From positions 1-62,982 of the forward strand of contig JAVBKU010000010.1 of the NCBI GenBank assembly GCA_031553875.1: DNA of 62,982 nucleotides. Reading direction: 5' to 3'. Under the pieces are notes generated by a model. That model saw nothing but the letters and a program-made list of their open reading frames with translations, was not told the DNA's origin and ran no database searches. Origin of the DNA: JAVBKU01 sp031553875 (lineage in GTDB: Bacteria; Bacteroidota; Bacteroidia; Bacteroidales; Rikenellaceae). Below are positions 16,235 to 24,932 of the stretch, piece by piece. The translations under genes were made by a program, and so were the position numbers. Position 1 is the first letter of the stretch, and each line of letters starts with the position of its first letter.

Positions 16235-16957
16235 TTACAGGTTGTTGAGATATCTTGTTGCTTCGCGTATCAGTTCGTTCTTGTCGGCGATGGACGAAGT
16301 TACTATTGTGTTAGATGACCCCGCATGCCTGCGTATCGCGGCCGAGGTGGTGGCTCCGATGGAAAAAAGAACCGTGGCTGCCGAGGGCTGGTTCATCGAA
16401 AAGTAACTGTCCACAGCGCTGGGGCTGAAGAACACTACTCCGTCGTACTCTTTTCCCGTAGCCGAGGGCGTGGCGACGGTCTTGTAAACGACTATCTCCA
16501 GCACCTCCACTCCTTCTGCGGAGAGCATCCGGGGCAGGGTGTCGAGCCTCGCCTCGCCGCAGAAAAATACCACGTTCCGCACCCGTTGCCTTATTATCTC
16601 TTTGGCGAGCGCCTCTCCGTCGGGGGCTGAGCCTTTTACGCTGTCCACCCCGAAAAAACGGGCGACTTTATCCTTTGTGGAGCCATCTATGCAGAACACC
16701 TCCCACTTCGGGTCTTCACCCAATATGTCAGCCACTCGCTCCACCGCGTTACCGGAGGTAAAGACGGCGGTAATATTCTCACTGGCCAAGGCTCCGACTT
16801 CGGCGGTCAACGCCTCGGTCATAACCGGTTCTATCTTTATGAATGGCCGTATATCTATATCCACCCCCCCACGGGCGGCCTCTGCTACCGCTCCATCCGA
16901 TACCGTGTTGGTACAGAGCACATTTATCCTACTGCCCGTCATCACGTATTTTGTCAA
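16235..16957 (-). CDS. hemD: Uroporphyrinogen-III synthase
   Basis: A 240-residue protein assigned mainly by position between hemC and hemE and by its fold-like pattern. HemD is poorly conserved, but the alternating segments SENITAVFTSGNAVERV and YDGVVFFSPSAVDSYF, and a C-terminal SIGATTSAAIR, match the two-domain synthase family. It closes and inverts ring D of hydroxymethylbilane. The start at 16,957 overlaps the end of hemC by 29 bases; an internal ATG at 16,942 is an equally possible start. Confidence 0.88.
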   Translation of the reverse strand: MTKYVMTGSRINVLCTNTVSDGAVAEAARGGVDIDIRPFIKIEPVMTEALTAEVGALASENITAVFTSGNAVERVADILGEDPKWEVFCIDGSTKDKVARFFGVDSVKGSAPDGEALAKEIIRQRVRNVVFFCGEARLDTLPRMLSAEGVEVLEIVVYKTVATPSATGKEYDGVVFFSPSAVDSYFSMNQPSAATVLFSIGATTSAAIRRHAGSSNTIVTSSIADKNELIREATRYLNNL

Positions 16958-17855
16958 TTATCCTGCCGGCTCCTTCGGCGAGCAACGCTTCCGCGGCTCG
17001 TTCGCCTATCACCGCGGCATCGCTTACGGGGGCTTCTATGTCTATTTCGACTTTATCTGCACCGTCGAGAGATAGTATATTTCCTCGGAAGCGGATATTA
17101 CTGCCGTGAATCTCCGCCAGTGCCCCGATGGGGGTAGAGCATCCGCCCATAAGCCTGCTGAGGAAGGCCCTCTCGGCGTTCACGCATAGGCTGGTAGCAG
17201 TGTCGTTTATGGTCTCGCACGCTTTGAGTATGTCGGTACGCCCCTCAAGGCAGAAGAAACCCACAGCGCCCTGCGCGGGCGAGGGGAGCATCCAGTCGAG
17301 GGTGATTATATTGTCGTTGCGGTTGCCCGTCCTCTCCAGTCCGGCGAGGGCGAAGATGGCCCCGTCCCAATCGTTCGAAGAGAGTTTGTTGAGGCGAGTG
17401 GCGATATTGCCCCTCAGGGGTACTACGTTGTGCGAGGGGTAGCGGCCCAGCCACTGCGCCTTGCGACGGATACTTCCTGTGGCGACGGTCAGAGGTACGT
17501 CGCCTATCGAGGCGGCGTCGGCCGGGGATTTCAGTACCAGAGAATCCTTGTAACTGCCGCGCGGCAGCATGGCGGCTAACGCGATGCCTTGGGCCAGTTG
17601 CACGGGTACGTCCTTCATCGAGTGTACCACTATGTCGACCTTGCCGTTCAGAAGGGCGCTGTCTAAGGCCTTGGTGAACACTCCTTGTACGCCCATGGCG
17701 TAGATAGGGGTCACGAGGTCGGTGTCGCCGTCGCTCTTTATGGGCGCCAACTCGCACTCGAAGCCAGCCTCCTCGAGCCGTATGCGCACCTGCTCGGCCT
17801 GCCACAAGGCGAGCTGACTGTCGCGGGTACCTATTTTGAGCGTTTTATTCTTCAT
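16929..17855 (-). CDS. hemC: Hydroxymethylbilane synthase (porphobilinogen deaminase)
   Basis: A 308-residue cytosolic enzyme that polymerises four porphobilinogens. It opens with KIGTRDSQLALWQ and has KDVPVQL and the arginine-rich TGSIRRKAQ region. The dipyrromethane cofactor is attached at C239 in LMGGCSTPIGA. ATG 17,855 is chosen because the family starts immediately before this motif; an in-frame ATG at 17,885 adds only ten unrelated residues and runs into the likely promoter. It is the first gene of hemC-hemD-hemE-(R1)-hemB-hemN. Confidence 0.96.
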   Translation of the reverse strand: MKNKTLKIGTRDSQLALWQAEQVRIRLEEAGFECELAPIKSDGDTDLVTPIYAMGVQGVFTKALDSALLNGKVDIVVHSMKDVPVQLAQGIALAAMLPRGSYKDSLVLKSPADAASIGDVPLTVATGSIRRKAQWLGRYPSHNVVPLRGNIATRLNKLSSNDWDGAIFALAGLERTGNRNDNIITLDWMLPSPAQGAVGFFCLEGRTDILKACETINDTATSLCVNAERAFLSRLMGGCSTPIGALAEIHGSNIRFRGNILSLDGADKVEIDIEAPVSDAAVIGERAAEALLAEGAGRIIDKIRDDGQ

Positions 17856-17884
17856 GTTAATGTCGGGGCCGTAAGGCACATTCA

Positions 17885-17892
17885 CAAAATTA
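17885..17892 (-). promoter_or_regulatory. Putative -7 element of the hemCDEBN operon
   Basis: The minus strand reads TAATTTTG, matching TAnnTTTG, 30 bases before the hemC start. The -33 element is weak. Confidence 0.4.
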
Positions 17893-17941
17893 TAAAAATA
17901 ACCGTTAACGACAGCTATTACGCCCCTAATACTTTAAAAAG

Positions 17942-17966
17942 AAACTCCCCTTTGGAGGGGAGTTTT
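17942..17966 (-). terminator. Terminator between the secreted-protein gene and hemC
   Basis: The stem AAACTCCCCT/AGGGGAGTTT with loop TTGG is flanked by T on one side and A on the other, so it can work on either strand. In context it ends the minus-strand gene at 18,006 and separates it from hemC. Confidence 0.85.
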
Positions 17967-18005
17967 CATTTACCTATAGAGCGACCCTGTATCCGGGGGG
18001 GCTTG

Positions 18006-18794
18006 TTATTTTTTTACCGCAGGCTTGGCTGTAGCAGGTTTTGCCGGTTTAGCTGCGGGTTTTGCAGGCTGGGCCGGTTTTACCGCTTCGGCAGGCTTCT
18101 TGGGGTTCAGCAGGTTTTCTTTCCATTCGTTGTAGAACGCCAGTACTTCGCGGATGTTGGAAGCCTTGAAATCCTTGTCCTGCACCTTCTGGACAAGCTC
18201 GGGGCAATCGGCAAAATATTCGGCACCGTACCTCTTGAAGTAGGAGTGGGTACCTCCGATGAAGCCCCTCTGGTCCATGGCTATCGTGGTCACGTAGGGT
18301 TCGCCGGGACGCATAGCCATGTAGAAGAACGAGGGAGGCAGATTGTTGTTACTCTCCATGATGAGGGTGAACGAGCCGTTGTCGTTGAACTGGTAGAAGT
18401 GGGCGTTGCGGAACAGCTTGATATGGGTCCATTCGCCGGCTTCGATCAGCCAGATATAGTTTTTGCGCAGTTTGCCGAATTCGAATACCTTGGTACGCAC
18501 GATCTTGTACGAAGCCAGCGGGCCGGCCTTGGGGTTGTACATCTCCACATAGTCGACCTCTTCGGCGGGCAGGAGAATGGGCTTTTTCTGTCCGTCTTCG
18601 GTCACGCTGGCCATCTTGGAGGCTATCGCCGGTACGCGGACGGTGCCGGTGTAGACCTTGCCGTCGAGCATCACCACCTTTCCTGGCAGTTTTTGCTTGG
18701 AGTAACTTTTAAAACTACGTGCCGATACAGGTTGGCACAACATAAGCGCCGCGATGAGCAACGCTGAAAAAATTCCGAGGGTATAATTTTTCAT
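18006..18794 (-). CDS. Secreted protein of unknown function in the heme locus
   Basis: A 262-residue protein with a signal peptide (cleavage likely after PVSA). The middle (about 35-225) is mixed alpha/beta with many aromatic residues. Early on it has a KVVMLDGKVYTGTV stretch resembling small beta-barrel folds of Bacteroidetes envelope proteins. The last 35 residues are a low-complexity tail of Pro, Ala and Lys (AKPAKPATAKP type), possibly a surface or cell-wall contact. I do not recognise the family. It lies between hemC and the protoporphyrinogen oxidase gene on the same strand but is followed by a terminator, so a heme role is only suggested by position. Confidence 0.75.
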   Translation of the reverse strand: MKNYTLGIFSALLIAALMLCQPVSARSFKSYSKQKLPGKVVMLDGKVYTGTVRVPAIASKMASVTEDGQKKPILLPAEEVDYVEMYNPKAGPLASYKIVRTKVFEFGKLRKNYIWLIEAGEWTHIKLFRNAHFYQFNDNGSFTLIMESNNNLPPSFFYMAMRPGEPYVTTIAMDQRGFIGGTHSYFKRYGAEYFADCPELVQKVQDKDFKASNIREVLAFYNEWKENLLNPKKPAEAVKPAQPAKPAAKPAKPATAKPAVKK

Positions 18795-18923
18795 GGTATC
18801 CGCCTTAATTAGGTCGTTTAATTACTCTCAAATGTAGTGAGTTTAGTTTTAAAAACAAGCGTTTATGCGCGAATAATACGTTAGTGGGGACGAAAAAATA
18901 CGGTATATGTGATGAGTATATGT

Positions 18924-20312
18924 CTAAATTTCCCCGGATATTATCCCGTCGGCGATCACGCGCCCCTGGCGTATCCTGTCGGCCATGCCGATCCCGTCGC
19001 GCAGGTTCCCGGCAATAATCAGGCCCGGATGCTGTTTCTGCGCCTCTTCGACGGCGGCGAGGCGTTCGCCAGTGGAGGCTTCGTACTGGGGGATTGCGTG
19101 CGGGTGTCTGAATACATGCACCAGGTCGGGAGAGAGCTCCGGCATATGGAGCATTTCTCGGAGCTGGGTGACAGCCGTTTCTATTATCTTATCGTCGGGC
19201 ATATCTATATATTCGGGATGGCGCACGCCACCCATAAATACCGATATCAATGCTCCTCCCTCCGGCGCGCGGCGGGTCATGAACGACGACATGAAAAGAG
19301 CGCCCAGCACCGGTCGCCCCTCTTTGTAGGGCACGAGTCCGCCGAAGGCGCGCAGGGGTTCATAAGGCCAATGTTTAAAGCCGAGCGCCACCTGCACCAC
19401 TCTGGCGTAGGTCATGTTGTCGAGCGCGGAGAGTAGCTCCGGGCCCAGGAACCCGGCTATTCCGGGTAAAGCGTGCGATCCCACCGTCGACACGACGCGG
19501 CGGGCCGTCCACCGGCGCTCTACGCCGTTGACTTTGGCTGTAACGGCCCATCCCGAATCGCCTGCGGGAGGGATTATGGTGACGTTATCCGCTCCGAGCA
19601 CTATATTTTCAGCGCCCACGCTTTCCGAGAGGGCGTCGGTGAGGCCCTGCATGCCGCCGACTGCCGACATCACCTCCTTGGTAGCCCTGCGGTCGCGGTC
19701 ACTCTTGGGCTGGCGGGCTTTCTGCATAGCGCCCTTAACAAAGCTGCCGTATTCCTGTTCCAGAGCCCACAGCTTGGGCAGGGCGTAACGTGTGACGAGC
19801 TTCGACGGATCACCGGCGTAAATGCCTCCTATGAACGGGTCGACAGCATAGTCAAGGAAACTGCGTCCCATGCGGCGCGCCACAAGCTCGGCCACCGATT
19901 CCATGGGGTCGGCGCCCCTCTTACGGAACGGCTCCCCCAGTATGCGTATCTTATCGCAGAAACGGAAAAGGGGAGTGGTCACCGCCCCCATAAGCCCCGA
20001 GGGCAGGGCGTGGAATCTGCCGCCCTTGAACACAAGGCGGCGCTTGGACTCTTTGTCCGCTATCTCGAGTTTGCACAGATGGGCCAGGTCGTCGAACAGT
20101 TCTGCCACCTCGGCGCGCGATAGTACGCCCGTATTAGGGCCCGATTCATACACGAAACCGTCTTTGCGGAAGGTGCGTATGCTGCCTCCCGTGCGATCCT
20201 CCCGTTCGAGCACCGCCACGTCGACTCCCGCCTTCCGCAGGTTGTGGGCCAGGGTCAACCCCGTCAGCCCCGCACCTATTATTATGACCTTTTTTTCCGT
20301 TGTTTCCATCAT
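18924..20312 (-). CDS. hemG: FAD-dependent protoporphyrinogen oxidase (HemY/PPOX type)
   Basis: A 462-residue flavoprotein. The N-terminal dinucleotide-binding motif is VIIIGAGLTGLTLAHNL. It is followed by EREDRTGGSIRTFRKDGFVYESGPNT, DPFIGGIYAGDP (typical of PPOX) and a C-terminal FAD segment with IIAGNLRDGIGMADRIRQG. It oxidises protoporphyrinogen IX (or coproporphyrinogen, as in Gram-positive bacteria) with oxygen or another acceptor. Paired with the oxygen-independent HemN, the protoporphyrin route is the more likely. In Bacteroidetes this enzyme is usually labelled hemG although it is unrelated to E. coli HemG. It is the last heme gene in the block. Confidence 0.93.
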   Translation of the reverse strand: MMETTEKKVIIIGAGLTGLTLAHNLRKAGVDVAVLEREDRTGGSIRTFRKDGFVYESGPNTGVLSRAEVAELFDDLAHLCKLEIADKESKRRLVFKGGRFHALPSGLMGAVTTPLFRFCDKIRILGEPFRKRGADPMESVAELVARRMGRSFLDYAVDPFIGGIYAGDPSKLVTRYALPKLWALEQEYGSFVKGAMQKARQPKSDRDRRATKEVMSAVGGMQGLTDALSESVGAENIVLGADNVTIIPPAGDSGWAVTAKVNGVERRWTARRVVSTVGSHALPGIAGFLGPELLSALDNMTYARVVQVALGFKHWPYEPLRAFGGLVPYKEGRPVLGALFMSSFMTRRAPEGGALISVFMGGVRHPEYIDMPDDKIIETAVTQLREMLHMPELSPDLVHVFRHPHAIPQYEASTGERLAAVEEAQKQHPGLIIAGNLRDGIGMADRIRQGRVIADGIISGEI

Positions 20313-20349
20313 CGTAATCGTCCTCTATCCCGGGACCTCCCCATTAAAT

Positions 20350-20382
20350 CGACGACGGAGGGGTATACCCTCCGCTGTCGTG
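20350..20382 (-). terminator. Hairpin after the first PAS sensor kinase
   Basis: An imperfect 13-base stem around GGAGGG/CCCTCC (20,350-20,382) lies between the kinase stop and hemG. The T-run is short. Confidence 0.5.
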
Positions 20383-20432
20383 CTGCAATTTTTTACCTGT
20401 GGCGCGGGTTTTTCGACCCTCCTACGCCCAGG

Positions 20433-22457
20433 TTACATCTTTTTCTTAGAACTTCTCTGCTTGCGAGACACAAGCCCTGCTCCCAGGCCCTTGGGCTCCA
20501 GCTCCTTGCAAGGTACGAGGAACTCGAACCTCGATCCCTTGCCCAGCTCCGAATCCACATTGAACCATCCGCCCATAAGCTTTACGAGGTTGGTCGATAT
20601 GGCCAGTCCGATACCCGTGCCGCCGTATTCGGCCGATTTGGAGGTGTCGTGCAGCTGGTAGAAGGGCTTGCCGATATCCTTGAGCTTATTCTTGGAGATA
20701 CCGATACCCGTATCCTCGACGAAGAACTTCAGGCCCTCGCCCGGGACCACGCTGTAGCCGTACTTTACGTAGCCCCTGCTGGTGAACTTGATGGCGTTGC
20801 CGATAATGTTGTTCAATATCTGCCTCAAGCGTGCCTGGTCGACGGTGAATATACCCACGGGATCCTGCCCGTTCATATCTATGGAGAGGATTACGTCTTC
20901 GCTGAGCTTGTTGTCGGAGGCGGCGATGAACGACGAGCGGATATCCTGCAACAACATGTTGACATTGACCTCCTCGGGTATGATCTTCATCTGTCCGGCG
21001 TCGATCTTCGAGATGTCGAGGATGTCGCCGATAAGCTTCAGAAGCTGCTTGGCGTTGTCCGACACGATCCTCATATATTCGCGCTGGCTCTGGGGCGGGA
21101 TATCCTCCTCCACCATCATGAAGTCGAGGAAGCCGATGATGGCGTTCATCGGAGTGCGTATCTCGTGGCTCATGTTGGCGAGGAACGCCGATTTGAGCCT
21201 TTCGGATTCGCGAGCCTCGTCGCGCGCGGCGATAAGCTGCAGCTCCAGTTCTTTCTGGGCCGTGATATCTATGACCATGCCGTCGCGGACTATCTGGCCG
21301 CCCAGCCTGAAGCCGCGCGACTGCAGCCTGTACCACCTCACCCCGCCTTCATCCACGTGGCGGAATTCGGTGGTTTCGGGTACCAGCGACGCGGTGGTGC
21401 TGGCGATCCTGGGCAGGACGGTAGCCGCGTCGTCGGGGTGTATATTGCTGAAGAACAGGCCGAGGTCCTCCTTGAGCCGTTCGACGGGTATGCCTACCAG
21501 CTGTTCCATCTGCTTGGTGGCGTAGTCGAGTATGATGCGGCCGTCATCGTCGATATGGGTGCGATAGAGGGCGCTACCGTACATATTGTTGCTGATCTCC
21601 TGGATCAGTTCTGAGTTATGCAGCAGTTCGGCCTGCGAACGTTCCAACTCCGACTCCATCTTCTTGCGGGAGGTGATGTCTATGGCCAGGCCATCCATAA
21701 TGGTCTCCCCGTCGTCGGCCTTGCGGACGATACCCGACAGGAGCAGCCACACGGGCTCGTCCTTACCCTTGACGTTCACGTGGAATTCCTGCGAGAATAT
21801 CTTCTTGCCTTTCGAGGCGAAGTCGCGCAACATGGCGCTGTCCTCCGGCGAGAATATGTTGAGGAAATGTATGGCATCCTCGGTTATGTCTTTGACATTG
21901 ATATTACATATAGACTCGATACCCCTGCTAATAAAGCTGGTTTTAAGTATCTTATTGGGGTCGCCCTTGAACTGGAATACGAAGCTGTCGGGGAGGTTGT
22001 CGCTCAGGGAGCGGAGCATCGTCTCGCTTTCAGTTTTCTCTCTAAGCATCACCTCCAGCTCTTTCTTGTACCTCTCTATTTCCTCCTCGCGCTTCTTTAT
22101 ACTGGAGATATCCGTGACGGAGATAAGGTGAGCGTTGCGCCCGTCGGGCCACCTGACTATCGAGTTGCTCATCTGCAGCCACGAATTCATGGACGGGTTG
22201 AAGTTCTCCCATACGAGCGGCTCATTCATCGGCATTTTCAGTACTTCGGGGAGCTTGCAATAGGGGCAGGGACCGTCGAAAGGGGAGAGCATCTGCCAGC
22301 ACTTGGTGCCGGTCAACGAGGAATCGAATCCGGCCTGCAGGGCCTTATTGGCAAAAATTACCTCGTACGTATCTACATCGCAAACATAGATCATCGCCTG
22401 GGTATTATCCAGGACGAGTTGCAATGTTTCGGTAGGAATGGTGTTCATCTCTTTCAT
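20433..22457 (-). CDS. PAS-domain sensor histidine kinase with Cys-rich first PAS
   Basis: A 674-residue soluble kinase with no membrane helix. PAS 1 (about 10-130) contains C26, C53, C64 and C67, the latter in GPCPYC. A short coiled coil follows, then a second PAS (about 150-270), a third (about 285-395) and a HisKA domain with H431 in ANMSHEIRTPMN. The HATPase domain ends in GGTGIGLAIS and the C-terminus is Lys-rich. There is no receiver domain, so a separate response regulator must exist. The cysteine cluster could bind metal, an iron-sulfur centre or heme, or sense redox. It is about 40% or more identical by eye to the kinase encoded upstream. Confidence 0.88.
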   Translation of the reverse strand: MKEMNTIPTETLQLVLDNTQAMIYVCDVDTYEVIFANKALQAGFDSSLTGTKCWQMLSPFDGPCPYCKLPEVLKMPMNEPLVWENFNPSMNSWLQMSNSIVRWPDGRNAHLISVTDISSIKKREEEIERYKKELEVMLREKTESETMLRSLSDNLPDSFVFQFKGDPNKILKTSFISRGIESICNINVKDITEDAIHFLNIFSPEDSAMLRDFASKGKKIFSQEFHVNVKGKDEPVWLLLSGIVRKADDGETIMDGLAIDITSRKKMESELERSQAELLHNSELIQEISNNMYGSALYRTHIDDDGRIILDYATKQMEQLVGIPVERLKEDLGLFFSNIHPDDAATVLPRIASTTASLVPETTEFRHVDEGGVRWYRLQSRGFRLGGQIVRDGMVIDITAQKELELQLIAARDEARESERLKSAFLANMSHEIRTPMNAIIGFLDFMMVEEDIPPQSQREYMRIVSDNAKQLLKLIGDILDISKIDAGQMKIIPEEVNVNMLLQDIRSSFIAASDNKLSEDVILSIDMNGQDPVGIFTVDQARLRQILNNIIGNAIKFTSRGYVKYGYSVVPGEGLKFFVEDTGIGISKNKLKDIGKPFYQLHDTSKSAEYGGTGIGLAISTNLVKLMGGWFNVDSELGKGSRFEFLVPCKELEPKGLGAGLVSRKQRSSKKKM

Positions 22458-22538
22458 AGTAAAACCCTGTTTTTAACATCTTCCCGCGGGGCGAATATAG
22501 TCAAAATATCAGAACAAAGCCACCGCACGGGCCGGGAG

Positions 22539-24539
22539 CTACGCAATATCCACGCCACTTTTGCCGGTTAGCTCCTCACACGGCACCATGAATTCGAAAA
22601 GCGTTCCCTTGCCCAGCTCGGAATTTACGCTGAACCAGCCGCCCATAAGCTCCACAAGGCTCTTGGATATGGCCAGGCCGATACCCGTACCCCCGTACAC
22701 TGCCGATTGCGACTCGTCGTACAACTGAAGGAAGGGTTTGCCTATTTCGTGAAGTTTTCCTTCCGAGATGCCTATGCCGGTGTCCTCGACGAAGAATAAT
22801 AGTCCTTCCCCTGGGAGTACCCTGTAGCCGTACTTCACATATCCGGCCTCGGTGAATTTGATGGCGTTGCGGATCAGATTTACCAGCACCTGGCTCAACC
22901 TCATCCTGTCGACGGTGAACACTCCCTCGGGGCATTGCCCGGAGTTGTCGACGAAGAGTTCCATATCCTTGCGACTAAGTTCGGCCTCGAACGAGGAGGA
23001 CAGGGAGAGGTGTATGTCGTCCAGCATCTCGTTGACGTTATTCTTGTCGGGCACTATCTTCATCTGCCCGGCGTCGATCTTCGAGATATCCAGGATGTTG
23101 CCTATAAGTTTGAGAAGTTGCTGCGCGTTATCGGACACGAGCCTCATGTATTCCCTCTTCTCGACCTGCGAGAGGTCGTCCTCCATCATCATGAACTCGA
23201 GGAAACCGATGATCACGTTCATGGGCGTACGTATCTCGTGACTCATATTGGCGAGGAACGCCGACTTGAGCCTCTCTGATTCTCTCGCCCTGTCGCGCGC
23301 GGCGATGAGCTCCAATTCGAGTTTCTTCTGGTCGGTGACGTCGATCAACATCCCGTCGCGGATGACGCAATCGTCCTTTACAAAGCCGTGCGACTGCATA
23401 CGGTACCAGCTCTCCTGACCATTCTTCACGTAGCGGAATTCAACCGAGCCGGAATAGCCGGGGTTGGAGCCTTTTTTCTCGAATTCCATTACCTGAGGCA
23501 GGTCGTCGGCGTGGATGTTGCGGAAGAACCCTCCCAGGTCTTTGAATAGATCCTCCAGGGGTACTCCGGTTATCTCGGCGAGCTGTTCGGTGGCGTATTC
23601 GAGCTTTGTGCGTCCATTTTCTTCGCACACCCGCGAGCGGTACATGGCGCTGTTGGCGGTGTTGTCGCTGATCTCCTTGGTCAGGGCGGCCATCTGTATC
23701 AGGTCCTCGTTGGACTCATGTAGCGACTCCTCCATTTGCTTGCGTTTGGTGATGTCGGCCACCAGGCCGTCCACCACCATATTGCCATCGTGGTCCTTGC
23801 GTATCACTCCCGAGTCGAGCAGCCATACAGGGCCGCGTCCGGGAATATCTACGCGTACCTCCCTCGAAAACGACTTCCTCCCCTCGGCCAGCGCCTTCCT
23901 GACGTCGACCTGGCCTTCGGGCGGGAATAATCCGATGAATTTGTAGGAGTCTTTCTTCAGCTCCTCGATGGGGATGCCCAGCACCTTCTCGGCCCCTTTA
24001 CTTATATGTACGAAATCGGGCTTGCCGTGAATGCCGCCCTTGAGCTGGAATACGAAGCTGTCGGGCAGGTTGTCGCCCAGCGCCCTGATCATGGTCTCGC
24101 TCTCGGTCTTATCCTTGAGCAGCGATTCCAGGTCGTTCTTATATTTTTTGAGAGATTCCTCGCCCTGCTTTATCTTGTCGATGTTGAGCAGCGTGACCAG
24201 GTGGGCCTTACGCCCGTCGGGCCATTGGAATATAGATTGATTGACCTGGAACCAGGTCTTGGCCATCTCGTTATAGTCTTCCCAGATGAGGGGTTTACCG
24301 GTGGGGTCGTCGATGACCTCCTTTATCCTGCAGTAGGGACAGGGGCCGTTTACCGGGGAGAACAGCTCCCAGCACTTCGCCCCGGCGGGTATGGGGGCGG
24401 GGATGCTGTCGCGCAGTTTCTTGTTAGTGAATATGATCTCGTAAGTGTTGGCGTCGCACACATAAACCATCGCCTGGGTGTTCTCCAGTACTACCTGTAA
24501 TGTTCCCTCACTTTGTTTATTCCCTCCGCCTTCTTTCAT
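22539..24539 (-). CDS. PAS-domain sensor histidine kinase, paralogue
   Basis: A 666-residue kinase with the same domain order as the one encoded at 20,433-22,457: Cys-rich PAS 1 (C28, C56, C67 and C70, again GPCPYC), two more PAS domains, HisKA with H434 in ANMSHEIRTPMN and a HATPase ending in VYGGTGIGLAIS. Start ATG 24,539 gives an N-terminus that matches the paralogue (MKE...); an in-frame ATG at 24,590 would add 17 unrelated residues. The gap of 81 bases to the next gene contains no clear terminator, so the two kinases are probably cotranscribed. Confidence 0.88.
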   Translation of the reverse strand: MKEGGGNKQSEGTLQVVLENTQAMVYVCDANTYEIIFTNKKLRDSIPAPIPAGAKCWELFSPVNGPCPYCRIKEVIDDPTGKPLIWEDYNEMAKTWFQVNQSIFQWPDGRKAHLVTLLNIDKIKQGEESLKKYKNDLESLLKDKTESETMIRALGDNLPDSFVFQLKGGIHGKPDFVHISKGAEKVLGIPIEELKKDSYKFIGLFPPEGQVDVRKALAEGRKSFSREVRVDIPGRGPVWLLDSGVIRKDHDGNMVVDGLVADITKRKQMEESLHESNEDLIQMAALTKEISDNTANSAMYRSRVCEENGRTKLEYATEQLAEITGVPLEDLFKDLGGFFRNIHADDLPQVMEFEKKGSNPGYSGSVEFRYVKNGQESWYRMQSHGFVKDDCVIRDGMLIDVTDQKKLELELIAARDRARESERLKSAFLANMSHEIRTPMNVIIGFLEFMMMEDDLSQVEKREYMRLVSDNAQQLLKLIGNILDISKIDAGQMKIVPDKNNVNEMLDDIHLSLSSSFEAELSRKDMELFVDNSGQCPEGVFTVDRMRLSQVLVNLIRNAIKFTEAGYVKYGYRVLPGEGLLFFVEDTGIGISEGKLHEIGKPFLQLYDESQSAVYGGTGIGLAISKSLVELMGGWFSVNSELGKGTLFEFMVPCEELTGKSGVDIA

Positions 24540-24776
24540 ATTGGATGCAGATTTAATGCAGCCATATGCCATAGTATTTAAATACGGCACCGACTGATTA
24601 CAAATATCGTAATAATAATTTATTTATGACGCTCATAATTGACAAAAGATACAATAAAAGCGACTAAATTTTTGCAGTGGTTGTATAATTCTTGCAGAGT
24701 AAACCATCAAAGCGTGAAAAAAATATGCGTAAAAAGCACAATTTCGACTCTGTATAAGTCGTTTTTTTTGAAAATA

Positions 24777-24807
24777 TTGCATTTTTTATGTTTTTTACGT
24801 AACTTTG
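24777..24807 (+). promoter_or_regulatory. Promoter of the LruC-domain protein gene
   Basis: TTG at 24,777-24,779, a 20-base spacer and TAACTTTG at 24,800-24,807. The rest of the gap 24,540-24,932 is AT-rich with nothing else recognised. Confidence 0.7.
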
Positions 24808-24932
24808 CAGTGGGAAAGTACCCCCGATTTGGTTTGCGGGATATTGGATCGGAAGTGTTTGAATCGGGTGCGGTCGTGGTTTTATCGGATATCTATTTGG
24901 TTTAACCGGATTCGCCAAATACATTTAAAGAG

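Noticed and set aside
20244..21614. Long open frame (over 450 codons) opposite the first PAS kinase
   Set aside because: It is antisense to a clearly recognised kinase, and its translation lacks any domain. GC-rich codon use leaves the opposite strand open.
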